From a bacterium (lineage in GTDB: Bacteria; Verrucomicrobiota; Verrucomicrobiia; Limisphaerales; JAJXZI01): 32,119 nt of DNA. The DNA lies in contig JAJXZI010000146.1 of NCBI GenBank assembly GCA_021780115.1, positions 1-32,119 of the forward strand. Reading direction: 5' to 3'. This document shows positions 15,142 to 24,389 of this stretch, one piece after another (the stretch's first letter is position 1; each line of letters starts with the position of its first letter). Below the pieces are notes generated by a model. The model saw nothing but the letters and a program-made list of their open reading frames with translations. It made no database searches and was not told the DNA's origin. The position numbers and the translations under genes were made by a program.

Positions 15142-18100
15142 GTGGACACGCAATCCAGCGCCGGTGGCGAGTGGCAACGAGACGGCCTCGAGGCCTTGCT
15201 CGGTCATGCCCTGATGCTGGATCTGGAGGTCGCTCGGCAGGACAAGATCCTCAAAATCGGCGCGATGCTTGGAGGCGAGACCTTCGCGTCGGCGGGCGCC
15301 CCATCGGCAGCTAGCAGCCTTCGTGAACTGGCGCGCCTGGCGGCGTCCGCTCGCTGCGTTCTGGGCCACAATCTGATTCAGCACGACTTGGCGGTGTTGC
15401 GGAAGACGACGCCGAACCATCCATTGTTGCGATTGCCAGTAATTGATACGTTGGTACTCTCGCCGATCGCCTTTCCCGAAAACCCGTATCATCGGCTGGT
15501 CAAGAATTACAAACTGGTCCGGGAAAGCATGAACGATCCGGTCGCCGATGCACGCCAAGCGGCGATCTTGTTTGGCGACGAATTCCGTTCGCTCGACGGC
15601 CTTCGGCAGACGGAACCGCGCCTGTTTGAGTTGCTCTATTTCCTCCTCGCGACGCCCGATGAACCCGGCGAGCCGCTCGCGTCGGGAATGGAGATGGTTT
15701 TCCGCGGACTGGCTGGAACCAAGCCGACTCAGGAAAGAGCCTTGGAACTCTGTCGCGAATTGTTCGGGCGGTGGGCTTGTTCCAGCGTGCCGGCGGACCC
15801 TTCACTGCTCCAGACGAATATCGATCGCCTGGCTGTCGCCTATGCAGTCACATGGCTGCGAGTCGCCGGCTCCAATTCGGTTCTGCCGCCTTGGGTACGG
15901 ATGGAGCACCCGGCTACCGGCCAGTTGCTTCGCCGGTTGCGCGCTGTGCCATGCGCCGCGCCGGGCTGCGCGTATTGCCGCCGCGTCCACAACGCCCGCG
16001 AGCAATTGCGTTCCTTTTTCAACTTCGACGACTTCCGTCCTCAGCCTCCTAGCGCCAGCGGCGGCAGTTTGCAGCGCGAGATCGTCGAGGCAGGACTGCG
16101 TGATGAGTCATTGCTGGCGATCCTTCCGACGAGTGCCGGCAAGTCGCTCTGCTTCCAACTGCCGGCGTTGGTTCGCAATTATCGACGCGGCGTGCTCACG
16201 CTCGTCATTTCGCCGCTCCAAGCGCTGATGAAGGACCAGGTGGACGGCCTGGTGCGCCGCACGCGCACGCCGTTCGCCGCAGCACTTTACGGTTTGTTGA
16301 CGCCGCTTGAACGCGCAGACGTGTTGCGTGGAGTCGCCCTGGGCGACGTGGCCCTGCTCTATGTCTCGCCGGAGCAACTGCGCAATCGCTCGTTCGCCAA
16401 GGCGATCGCGCAGCGCGAGGTGGGCTGCTGGGTTTTCGACGAGGCACATTGCCTCTCGAAATGGGGCCACGATTTCCGACCCGATTATCTTTACGCCGGG
16501 CGTTTCATCCGCGAGTTCTCGGAAGAACACGGCGTCGAAATCCCACCTGTCGCCTGCTTCACTGCGACCGCCAAGCGGGATGTAAAGGAGGAGATACTGG
16601 ACTACTTCAAAAGGGAGACTGGACGCCAGTTGCGGCTGTTCGAAGGCGGCGTCGAGCGAGACAATCTGCATTTCGAAGTCCAGACCATCGAGACTCACGG
16701 CAAACTCGAACGCGTTCATGACCTGCTTTCGGACCGGTTAGGAAGCGGCCACAGTGGCAGCGCCATCGTCTTTCGCGCCACCCGGTCGGACACCGAGATT
16801 GCCGCGAAATATCTCCAGGAAAAGGGCTGGGCGGCGGCGCACTTCCACGCTGGGCTGACGCCGGAGGCAAAGAGAGAGACACAAGACGAGTTCCTCGCCG
16901 GCGATCTGCGGGTGATCTGCGCGACAAACGCCTTCGGCATGGGCATTGACAAGGACGACGTGCGTTTGGTTATCCATGCCGACACGCCGGGGTCGCTGGA
17001 GAATTATGTCCAGGAAGCAGGCCGTGCCGGTCGTGACGGACAGCACGCCGACTGCCTGTTGCTCTTCGACGAAGCGGATTGCGAGCAGCAGTTCCGGCTC
17101 GGCGCGATGTCGGAACTCTCGCGCCGCGACATCGCCCAGATTTTACGCGGGTTGCGCAAGGCGGCGCGCGGCGAGGACCAAAGCGTCGTAATCACTACCG
17201 GCGAAATTCTGCGGGACGAGGATTTCAACGCCAACATGATCCTGGAGGACCGCGCTGCGGACAACAAGGTGCGCACCGCCATCGCTTGGTTGGAGCGGGC
17301 CGACTTCCTCCAGCGCGACGAAAACGTAACCACCGTTTTCCAAGCCCGACCGCTGGTGAAGAATTTGGCGGAGGCCGAAGCGAGAATGCAGCGGCTCAAC
17401 TTGCCCGCAAAGGAGCAGGCGCTGTGGCTGGCGATCCTTCGCGAAGTCATGAACGCGTCGCCGACCGAAAGTCTCACGGTTGATCAGCTGGCGCTGGTGC
17501 CCGAGTTCGCCGCCTACGCCCAGTCCAGCAACGGCAACGGCAGGGCCAAGCCGCTAAGCCCGGAACTCGTGAGCGCCAAGATCATCAAAGTGTTGCGCAG
17601 CATGGCGGAGACGGGCTTGATGAAGCGCGATACGCTGCTTAACGCCTTCGTGCGCCACAAGGTCGCTGATCACTCGCGCCTGCGGTTGGAGCGTGTCCTG
17701 CAACTGGATCGTCACCTGGTGGATTTGCTGGCGATCGAGGAACCGGACCCGGAAGGGTGGATGCCCCTTTCGCTGCGGCTGCTCAACCAGCGCCTGTGCG
17801 ATGAAGGGCTGCCGTCATCGCCGGAGCTATTGCTCGGGTTGCTCAAGAGTCTGCGTGAAGACGGGCGCGGTTTCGGCGGCAATCGCGGCAGCATTGATTT
17901 GCGGCACGTATCACGAGAATCCTGCCGCTTGCGCCGCATCCGACAGACGTGGAAGGAAGTTAGCGAACTTGCCGAGAAACGCCGACGCGTCGCGGCGGTC
18001 GTGCTGGAAGCCATTCGGCAAAAGATTCCTGCCGACGCGCCGGCCAGCGCGGATCGGCTCGTGGATTTTTCCTTCGAAGAACTGCGCGAGGCGGTCGAGC

Positions 18101-20481
18101 GTGACCTCGAGCTGCGTGCCGCGTTGAAGGACCGCGACGCTGCCTTGGACGCGGTCCTGGAGCGCGCCCTGATGTATCTGCACGAGCAGCGCGTTATCAT
18201 CCTCCAACACGGGCTCGCCGTCTTCCGCTCGGCGATGACCATCCGGCTCCAGCCGCAGGCGAAAGGAACAAAATACACAGTCGCCGATTACACGCCGCTG
18301 GCGCATCACTACCGCGAGCGCATTCTCCAGGTCCATGTGATGAGCGAATATGCCCGCCGGGGATTGGAACGGATGCGGGAAGCGCTGGCACTGGTGCTGG
18401 CGTATTTCACCTTGAGTAAGGAGGAATTCATCTCGCGCTACTTCGGCCAGCAATTAGAGTTGCTGAGGCACGCCACGACGGCCCAGTCGTATCAGCGCAT
18501 CGTCACCGATCTGGCCAACCCGGCGCAAATGCGCGTGGTGACAGCGCCGCTGGGACGCAACATGCTGATTCTGGCCGGTCCCGGCTCCGGCAAGACGAAA
18601 ACTGTGGTGCATCGTTGCGCCTACTTGTTGCGCGTCGAGCGGGTCCGGCCACAAAGCGTGCTGGTGTGCTGTTTCAATCGGCAGGCGGCGATTGAACTGC
18701 GCCGTCGACTGGCGGACCTGGTCGGCGATGACGCGCGCGGGCTGACTGTGGCGACCTATCACGGGCTGGCAATGCGGCTCTTGGGCTATTCGTTTGCCGG
18801 TCGAACCGAGGGGCGCGCAAAGGAGATCAACTTCGATGGGTTGATCACCGACGCGGTGAAGTTGCTTCGCGGCGAGACGCTTCCGCCAGGGGTCGAGCCT
18901 GACGAAGTCCGTGACCGACTCCTGGCCGGCTTCCAACATATTCTGGTGGACGAGTATCAGGACATTGACGAGCCCCAGTACGAAATGATCAGCGCGCTCG
19001 CCGGACGGACGCTCACTGATTCGGACCAGAAGCTCTCCATCCTCGCGGTCGGTGACGACGACCAAAACATTTACGCCTTCCGCGGCACCAACGTAGAGTT
19101 TATCCGCCGATTTCAGCACGACTACGATGCGGACGTTCACTACCTCGTCGAGAACTATCGCTCGACGCGCTACATCATCGAAGCCGCCAACCAAGTTATC
19201 GCCGCAAACTCCGACCGGATGAAAACCGAGCAACCGATCCGCATTGATCGCCACCGCGCGATGTTGTCAGCGGGCGGCGAATTCGGTCGGCACGACCCGA
19301 TCAGTGGCGGCAGGGTGCAAGTGATCCGCGTCCGCGAGGCCCGCGCTCAAGCTGAAGCGGTGGTGGCTGAAATCCTGCGTCTCCGGGAGTCAGGCGTCAG
19401 CGATTGGTCGAAGATCGCCGTGCTTTCGCGCACTCACGACGAATTGGCCCAGGTTCGGGCCATCGCCGAGACAGAACAAGTACCCGTTCGCTGGGTGCCT
19501 CAGCGCGAGGCGATCCCACCGCTGCATCAAATCCGCGAAGTCCACCGGTTCCTGCATCACCTGGCGGAGCGGCTCAACAAGCTTCACCGTGCTGGTGAGT
19601 TGAGTCTGGTCATGAGAGAAATGTTTCCCAAGGACCGCGCCAACCCGTGGGTGCAATTCCTGGATCGTCTGTTGGATGCCTGGCAGAGCGAATCCGGGGG
19701 CGCGGAGTTGCCGGTTCAAGACGCGCTGGAGTTCTTCTACGAGGCCTGCGCGGATAGCCGGCGGGAATTCAGCTTCGGTGACGGCGTGACTTTGAGCACC
19801 GTGCATTCGGCCAAGGGCACGGAACACGACCACGTTCTGCTCGTCGGCATTTGGCCGCTCAAAGGCGATCGCCAAGGAGATGAGGAACTGCGCCGGACGT
19901 TCTACGTCGGCATGACGCGCGCACGGCAGACCCTCGCTGTGTTCGACCGATGTGACATCGGCCGCTCGTTGCCGGGCACGCTGGAAGGCGCGGCGGTGCT
20001 GCGTCGTGAGTTTCCTGGGCGGGCGAACAGCCGCACACTGCCGCAACTCAATTATGAGACTCTGGGCCTCGAAGGCATATATCTGAGCTACCCGGCATAC
20101 TTCGCAGAGGGACATCCCGTACACAGGGCGCTAGCGCGCCTGCTGCCGGGTAGCCACCTGAAGATGCGGCTGGCTGAATCCGGCAGTCTCGGACTCTTTG
20201 ACAAAGACGACACTTGCGTTGCCCGACTTTCGCAGAAAGCCGAGGGAGATTGGCAAGACCGACTGCGGTCCATCCGTGAAGTCCGTGTCTTGGCAATCGT
20301 CCATCGTAGCGTCGAACAGGAAGCAGATGCAGACCGACGCGCCCGCTGCCGCGTGCCCGAATGGGAGATCCCCGTGGCTGAGGTTACGCTCGATGATTCA
20401 AGGCGCGCGCCCCTGGATTCGCACCACAGATCGTCCAGCGCCGGTGTTGAGCATTCTCAGTTCGTCAACGGGATGTTGTAG
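15142..20481 (+). CDS. Exonuclease-RecQ-UvrD fusion helicase (1779 residues)
   Basis: The GTG start has an ideal ribosome site. Domains in order: a DEDD-type 3'-5' exonuclease (D27 and E29 in LDLEV; GHNLIQHD, D82; VIDT, D102; DPVADA, D136); a Cys/His cluster C271-x4-C276-xx-C279-xxx-H283; a RecQ-type SF2 helicase (Walker A PTSAGKS ending at S335, DEAH 433-436, TATA near 474, QEAGRAGRDG 624-633); a long helical middle (about 700-1120); and a full UvrD/Rep SF1A helicase (GPGSGKT 1146-1152, DEYQ 1270-1273, GDDDQNIYAFRG near 1304, VGMTRAR near 1590). Related long RecQ-family proteins exist, but I know of no described system built on this architecture. It lies between a toxin-antitoxin pair and a broken PIN-like gene, so a role in defence or in repair of invading DNA is inferred. 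The last 25 residues look like run-on past the natural end. Confidence 0.93.
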   Translation: MDTQSSAGGEWQRDGLEALLGHALMLDLEVARQDKILKIGAMLGGETFASAGAPSAASSLRELARLAASARCVLGHNLIQHDLAVLRKTTPNHPLLRLPVIDTLVLSPIAFPENPYHRLVKNYKLVRESMNDPVADARQAAILFGDEFRSLDGLRQTEPRLFELLYFLLATPDEPGEPLASGMEMVFRGLAGTKPTQERALELCRELFGRWACSSVPADPSLLQTNIDRLAVAYAVTWLRVAGSNSVLPPWVRMEHPATGQLLRRLRAVPCAAPGCAYCRRVHNAREQLRSFFNFDDFRPQPPSASGGSLQREIVEAGLRDESLLAILPTSAGKSLCFQLPALVRNYRRGVLTLVISPLQALMKDQVDGLVRRTRTPFAAALYGLLTPLERADVLRGVALGDVALLYVSPEQLRNRSFAKAIAQREVGCWVFDEAHCLSKWGHDFRPDYLYAGRFIREFSEEHGVEIPPVACFTATAKRDVKEEILDYFKRETGRQLRLFEGGVERDNLHFEVQTIETHGKLERVHDLLSDRLGSGHSGSAIVFRATRSDTEIAAKYLQEKGWAAAHFHAGLTPEAKRETQDEFLAGDLRVICATNAFGMGIDKDDVRLVIHADTPGSLENYVQEAGRAGRDGQHADCLLLFDEADCEQQFRLGAMSELSRRDIAQILRGLRKAARGEDQSVVITTGEILRDEDFNANMILEDRAADNKVRTAIAWLERADFLQRDENVTTVFQARPLVKNLAEAEARMQRLNLPAKEQALWLAILREVMNASPTESLTVDQLALVPEFAAYAQSSNGNGRAKPLSPELVSAKIIKVLRSMAETGLMKRDTLLNAFVRHKVADHSRLRLERVLQLDRHLVDLLAIEEPDPEGWMPLSLRLLNQRLCDEGLPSSPELLLGLLKSLREDGRGFGGNRGSIDLRHVSRESCRLRRIRQTWKEVSELAEKRRRVAAVVLEAIRQKIPADAPASADRLVDFSFEELREAVERDLELRAALKDRDAALDAVLERALMYLHEQRVIILQHGLAVFRSAMTIRLQPQAKGTKYTVADYTPLAHHYRERILQVHVMSEYARRGLERMREALALVLAYFTLSKEEFISRYFGQQLELLRHATTAQSYQRIVTDLANPAQMRVVTAPLGRNMLILAGPGSGKTKTVVHRCAYLLRVERVRPQSVLVCCFNRQAAIELRRRLADLVGDDARGLTVATYHGLAMRLLGYSFAGRTEGRAKEINFDGLITDAVKLLRGETLPPGVEPDEVRDRLLAGFQHILVDEYQDIDEPQYEMISALAGRTLTDSDQKLSILAVGDDDQNIYAFRGTNVEFIRRFQHDYDADVHYLVENYRSTRYIIEAANQVIAANSDRMKTEQPIRIDRHRAMLSAGGEFGRHDPISGGRVQVIRVREARAQAEAVVAEILRLRESGVSDWSKIAVLSRTHDELAQVRAIAETEQVPVRWVPQREAIPPLHQIREVHRFLHHLAERLNKLHRAGELSLVMREMFPKDRANPWVQFLDRLLDAWQSESGGAELPVQDALEFFYEACADSRREFSFGDGVTLSTVHSAKGTEHDHVLLVGIWPLKGDRQGDEELRRTFYVGMTRARQTLAVFDRCDIGRSLPGTLEGAAVLRREFPGRANSRTLPQLNYETLGLEGIYLSYPAYFAEGHPVHRALARLLPGSHLKMRLAESGSLGLFDKDDTCVARLSQKAEGDWQDRLRSIREVRVLAIVHRSVEQEADADRRARCRVPEWEIPVAEVTLDDSRRAPLDSHHRSSSAGVEHSQFVNGML
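20396..20460 (-). other. Possible decayed tRNA 3'-half-like sequence
   Basis: The minus strand reads GGTGCGAATCC, one base from the universal GGTTCGAATCC T-arm. The plus-strand reading WIRTTDR is the familiar spurious translation of antisense tRNA ends. The T-stem pairs at only three of five positions and no proper anticodon stem or 5' half is found, so it is at best a relic, perhaps of an attachment site. Confidence 0.2.
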
Positions 20482-20825
20482 GTCAGTTTGCCTTGCACTT
20501 CGCTGATGATCCCTCGGCTCGCGAGTTCGCTAACAATGGCAGCCAAGTGCCCGTCACCTTCGGACTGTGGAAATCGCGCTTTCAGCGCGGCGGTCAGCGT
20601 CTTGAGCATTCGAGGACATGCCGTCTTGCGTTTGATGAGGTCAGCGATCACGGCGTCGCAGGAGTTTCGACTGGTTGGCCGCCAGCCATCGGGAGAATGT
20701 CGGTCACGGCTGCGCATCGAGCACACGCAATGTTCCTGGCCTTGAGATGGGCGATCAGGATGTCGAAACCGGTGTCTTTCGAGACGATGTAGAAGCGAGC
20801 CTTTGGGAAGGCGGCGCTGATAAGG
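20457..20825 (-). pseudogene. Truncated, frameshifted PIN-like domain protein
   Basis: Two minus-strand frames together give a recognisable protein. The upstream piece reads FPKARFYIVSKDTGFDILIA and HLKARNIACARCAAVTDIL; after about 20644-20665 the sense moves to another frame: AVIADLIKRKTACPRMLKTL, a helical stretch, and GKLTYNIPLTN at the stop (20457). Related PIN-like (NYN/LabA-type) proteins carry IISKDTGFDPLVAHL with the catalytic Asp, then a C-terminal LVKR..kPRtlKTL helical domain. One missing base near the end of the first piece (reading ACGCCGTGATC) would restore continuity. The first 80 or so residues, including the first catalytic Asp, are absent. It is a dead gene, tail-to-tail with and overlapping the helicase by 25 bases. 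Confidence 0.7.
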
Positions 20826-21112
20826 GTGCTCGCGCGGGCGTCCCGCCGGGCGGGTTGGGGAAAACCATAATGGATGAGTTGCCCTTGGGCGGCCGGCAGG
20901 TCAGGAGTGCATCGCATCCCCAGTCTGTTGGGGCAGGTGGTCAAAAAAGTGCGGCAAACTCCGCGGATTCATTGGGCTTTGTTGAGCTTTCAAACACGCT
21001 CTTACACGGTGGCGGGCAGCAGTCATGCAGACGCAGTCCGGATGAACCGGGGTTCGCCGACGAAACCAAGCCCGATCTTGCCGTTCGCGTGCGGTTGGCC
21101 GACCCTCTGCCG
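20826..21112. other. Right margin of the accessory island
   Basis: About 290 bases between the PIN-like pseudogene and the glycosidase start. A GC palindrome (CCCGCCGGGCGGG, 20842-20854) has no loop. No intact gene, tRNA or second copy of an attachment site is visible; base composition shifts back to the GC-rich flank here. Confidence 0.4.
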
Positions 21113-23317
21113 ATGAACAGCCTTTTCCCGCTGCTGGCGCTGGTTCTCGGTTTCGAAGCCGCATCTGCCCCGATGTCCGCCTCGGCAGAAGGCCCGCGCC
21201 TGCCTTCCTCCGCCAGCCACCCGGCGGGCGCAGTTGATTGGCTCATCAACCCCGCGCCGTTCGTCGCCCGCGTCATCGAGGGCGCCGACGGCAAGGAGGT
21301 CGAGTTGTCAAACGGTTTGGTGCGCCGGATCATCCGCCTCCGACCGAACGCCACGACGGTCGCGCTCGACAACTTGATGACCGGCGCGCCGTTGCTCCGT
21401 GCCGTGCGCCCGGAGGCCCGCGTGGAACTCGACGGCGTGAAGTATGAGGTGGGCGGCCTCGTCGGCCAGCCCATCCAGAACTACCTCAAGCCCGCCTGGC
21501 TCGACCAGATGCGCGCCGACCCGGCGGCGTTGCGCTTCGTGGGATTGAAGACGGGGAAGACCGAGACGCGCTTCGCCTGGAAGAAGCACCGCGAGTGGAT
21601 GCCGGGTGACCGGCCGTGGCCGCTGCCGGGCGTTTCGCTGACGCTGGAGTTCGCGCGGGCGGATGCTCACCCCGACGCTGCCGCGAGCGCCGCAGTCACC
21701 ATCCAGGTGCATTACGAGCTGTACGACGGCCTGCCGCTGTTGAGCAAGTGGATCACCGTGCGCAACGGCGGCGGCCAGCCGGTGCGCCTGAATGCGTTCA
21801 CCAGCGAGATCCTGGCCGCGGTGGAGCCGGAGTCGGCCGTGGGCAATCCGCAGCGCTGGGAGTTGCCGGGGCTCCAGGTCGAAACCGACTACGCCTTCGG
21901 CGGCTCGATGAGCGCCGAAGGCTCGGCCGCGTCGGTGCATTGGCTGGCGGATCCGAGTTACACGTCGCAAGTCAATTACGATCTCCAGACCCCGTGCCTG
22001 CTGGAGTGTCGTCCGCCGTTGGGGCCGGACCAGGTGATCGAGCCGGGCGGCACGTTCGAGTCCTTCCGCACGTTCGAACTGGTGCCCGACTCGACCGAGC
22101 GCGAGCGCCGCGGCTTGGCGCAGCGCCGCATGTATCGCGCCCTCGCGCCGTGGGTCACGGAGAACCCAGTGCTCATGCATGTCCGGAGCGCGAAGCCAGA
22201 CGCGGTCCGCCTGGCCGTGGACCAATGCGCCGCCGTGGGTTTCGAGATGATCATCCTGACCTTCGGCAGTGGATTCGATTTTGAAAACCACGCCCCGGCG
22301 TATCAGGCTCAGATCAAGGAACTGGCCGATTACGCCCGCTCCAAAGGCATCGCGCTGGGCGGCTACTCCCTGCTTGCCAGCCGCGGCGCGGCCACGGCGG
22401 CGGACAATTGCGTCGGCAAAGCCACCTTCGGCGTCATGCCGTGTCTGGGCGCCCAGTGGGGACGCGATTACCTGGCACAGTTGCGGCATTTCATTTCCAC
22501 CGCCGACCTCGGGGTGTTGGAGCACGACGGCTCGTACCCCGGCGACACCTGCGCCTCGACCAACCACCCGTTCCATCGCGGTCTGGACGATTCGCAATGG
22601 GTCCAGTGGCGGGCGATCACGGACTTCTATAAATGGTGTCGCGGTCAGGGCGTCTATCTCAACATCCCGGACTGGTATTTCCTCAACGGGGGCAACAAGA
22701 CCGGCATGGGCTACCGTGAGGTGAACTGGTCGTTGCCGCGGGAGTACCAGGAAATCATCGAGCGGCAGAACATCTTCGACGGCACTTGGGAGAAAACGCC
22801 GGGCATGGGCTGGATGTTTGTGCCACTCACCGAATACCAGGGCGGCGGCGCCGCGGCCACCATCGAGCCGCTCAAGGACCACCTGCCGCATTACGAGCAG
22901 CGGCTGGCCAACCTGTTCGGCGCGGGCGTCATCGCCTGCTATCGCGGTCCGCGCCTGTACGACAGCGACGCGACGAAGGCCGTCGTGAAGAAGTGGGTGG
23001 ATTTTTACAAGCGCCACCGCGCCATCTTGAATTCCGACCTCCTCCACCTGCGCCGCGCGGATGGGCGCGACCTCGACTACCTTCTGCACGTCAACCCGGC
23101 GCTCAAGGAAAAGGGCCTGCTGATGGTGTACAACCCGCTCGACCGGGAGGTGAGCCGGACGCTGAATGTCCCGCTGTATTACTCCGGTCTGACGCGGACG
23201 GCGTCCATTCGCGAGCAGGAAGGGAAGGCCCGCAACTACGCACTCGACCGGGACTACGCCGTGGCCCTGCCGGTGAAGGTGCCAGCGCACGGCGAGACAT
23301 GGTTCGTGGTGGAATGA
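21113..23317 (+). CDS. Secreted glycoside hydrolase, GH36/alpha-galactosidase-like
   Basis: 734 residues from the ATG at 21113, which begins a signal peptide (NSLFPLLALVLGFEAASA). An N-terminal beta-sandwich (about 40-350) includes VELSNGLVRRIIRL and DGLPLLSKWITVRN, typical of the GH36/GH-clan D sandwich. A TIM barrel follows (about 360-650) with D472 in LEHDGSYPGD and D520 in NIPDWYF as candidate catalytic acids. A beta C-terminal domain ends HGETWFVVE. GH36-type enzymes cleave alpha-galactosides; this divergent member may act on another deoxy or galacto sugar. A rhamnose/fucose mutarotase follows 75 bases later on the same strand, suggesting a deoxy-hexose-containing polysaccharide as substrate (inference). 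Earlier in-frame codons are open but show no signal sequence. Confidence 0.7.
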   Translation: MNSLFPLLALVLGFEAASAPMSASAEGPRLPSSASHPAGAVDWLINPAPFVARVIEGADGKEVELSNGLVRRIIRLRPNATTVALDNLMTGAPLLRAVRPEARVELDGVKYEVGGLVGQPIQNYLKPAWLDQMRADPAALRFVGLKTGKTETRFAWKKHREWMPGDRPWPLPGVSLTLEFARADAHPDAAASAAVTIQVHYELYDGLPLLSKWITVRNGGGQPVRLNAFTSEILAAVEPESAVGNPQRWELPGLQVETDYAFGGSMSAEGSAASVHWLADPSYTSQVNYDLQTPCLLECRPPLGPDQVIEPGGTFESFRTFELVPDSTERERRGLAQRRMYRALAPWVTENPVLMHVRSAKPDAVRLAVDQCAAVGFEMIILTFGSGFDFENHAPAYQAQIKELADYARSKGIALGGYSLLASRGAATAADNCVGKATFGVMPCLGAQWGRDYLAQLRHFISTADLGVLEHDGSYPGDTCASTNHPFHRGLDDSQWVQWRAITDFYKWCRGQGVYLNIPDWYFLNGGNKTGMGYREVNWSLPREYQEIIERQNIFDGTWEKTPGMGWMFVPLTEYQGGGAAATIEPLKDHLPHYEQRLANLFGAGVIACYRGPRLYDSDATKAVVKKWVDFYKRHRAILNSDLLHLRRADGRDLDYLLHVNPALKEKGLLMVYNPLDREVSRTLNVPLYYSGLTRTASIREQEGKARNYALDRDYAVALPVKVPAHGETWFVVE

Positions 23318-23392
23318 TCCGCGACCGCGCGGGAAGGCGATCCATCCAACTCGGCGCATTCACCCAAGACACCTGAACCCACAACCCGAACC

Positions 23393-23731
23393 ATGAAACG
23401 TTACGGAATGGTCCTCGGCCTGCGGCCGGAGAAAATCGAAGAATACAAACAACTGCACGCCGCCGTCTGGCCGGACGTGCTGCGGATGATCCAGGAGTGC
23501 CACATCCGGAACTATTCCATCTATCTGCGCCGCCTCGATGACGGCCAGCCCTATCTCTTCAGCTATTTCGAATACATCGGCAGCGATTTCGCCGCCGACA
23601 TGGCGAAGATGGCCGCCGATCCGACGACGCAGCGCTGGTGGTCGTTCTGCGTCCCCTGCCAGCGCCCCCTGGCGGATCGCGCGACCGGCGAATGGTGGGC
23701 TTCGATGGAGGAGGTCTTTCATCTGGACTGA
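23393..23731 (+). CDS. rhaM: L-rhamnose (or L-fucose) mutarotase
   Basis: 112 residues, close to E. coli RhaM length. EEYKQLHAAVWPDVLRMI places H22 and Y18 as in RhaM; IRNYSIYL, a YLFSYFEYIG strand, TQRWWSFCVPCQ and EEVFHLD complete the family pattern. The enzyme interconverts alpha and beta anomers of a 6-deoxy sugar so that uptake or isomerisation is not limited by anomer exchange. It is 75 bases downstream of the secreted glycosidase and probably in the same transcript. Rhamnose versus fucose cannot be separated by eye; the FucP-type porter 5 kb away would fit fucose. Confidence 0.88.
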   Translation: MKRYGMVLGLRPEKIEEYKQLHAAVWPDVLRMIQECHIRNYSIYLRRLDDGQPYLFSYFEYIGSDFAADMAKMAADPTTQRWWSFCVPCQRPLADRATGEWWASMEEVFHLD

Positions 23732-24389
23732 GCTAGGCACGCGAACCAGCGGCGCAGGAACTCGCGCCGCCGTTCGTGATTCCCCTTGAAACCGGAGTAG
23801 GAAGAGGGGGAAATGGCTCGCCGCCGGGCGCCCCGAACAGGAACGCGGGGCCAATTCGCCTTCACCAGCGGCAGGCGGCGGCAGGAAGCTCTCAGACACG
23901 GAACCTCTGTCGGGGCGTCACGGGGCGGTTGCAAGGGCGTCCGCTGGTTGCCGCCCAGCCGCTGGCCGAGCGTGCGTTCGTTGAGGCCTTTGAAACTCAG
24001 GATCAGACTGGTGCGCTGATGCCCCAACAGCCGGCGGCGGCGTCCCTTCTCCCGGCAGGGTGCGCCCGTTGAGAGTCGCGTCTCCCGGCGCGATCTGCCC
24101 CGTCCGGAATCGGGGCGACCGGCGCGAACTATCTTCCCCGACGCCGCGGATCGGCCGCGCTGCGTCGCGACCTGGGGCCGGGCGTGCGCCCAGACCGGCC
24201 TTGCCCCGTGAGCGGCAGTACCGCCCGACCTTCCAGGCGGCGGATCCCGGATCCGTACTGCCAACCACGAGATTCATCAAGAGCCTTCGGACCGCCCAGT
24301 GCCCCCCCGAAACCGGGAAAACGCGCCTTGATATCCGGCGGAAACCGGCAGAGACTCGCGCCAACGAACCGGGTGTAAGGCAATTCTCC
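23732..24389. other. Gene-free stretch of about 650 bases
   Basis: Frames on both strands are open through most of this region but read as Arg/Pro/Gly-rich sequence with no domain, signal or start site that I can support. AAGG at 24377-24380 serves as the ribosome site of the following GTG start. No tRNA, hairpin with U-run or tandem repeat is seen. Confidence 0.5.

Noticed and set aside
20842..20854. CCCGCCGGGCGGG as a terminator hairpin
   Set aside because: No room for a loop and no U-run.
21308..23359. 683-codon open frame on the minus strand across the glycosidase
   Set aside because: Antisense shadow; the plus strand has a signal peptide, sandwich and barrel, the minus strand has none.
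23776..24072. 98-codon plus-strand frame after the mutarotase
   Set aside because: No start signal or recognisable fold; the opposite strand is equally open, as expected for GC-rich non-coding DNA.
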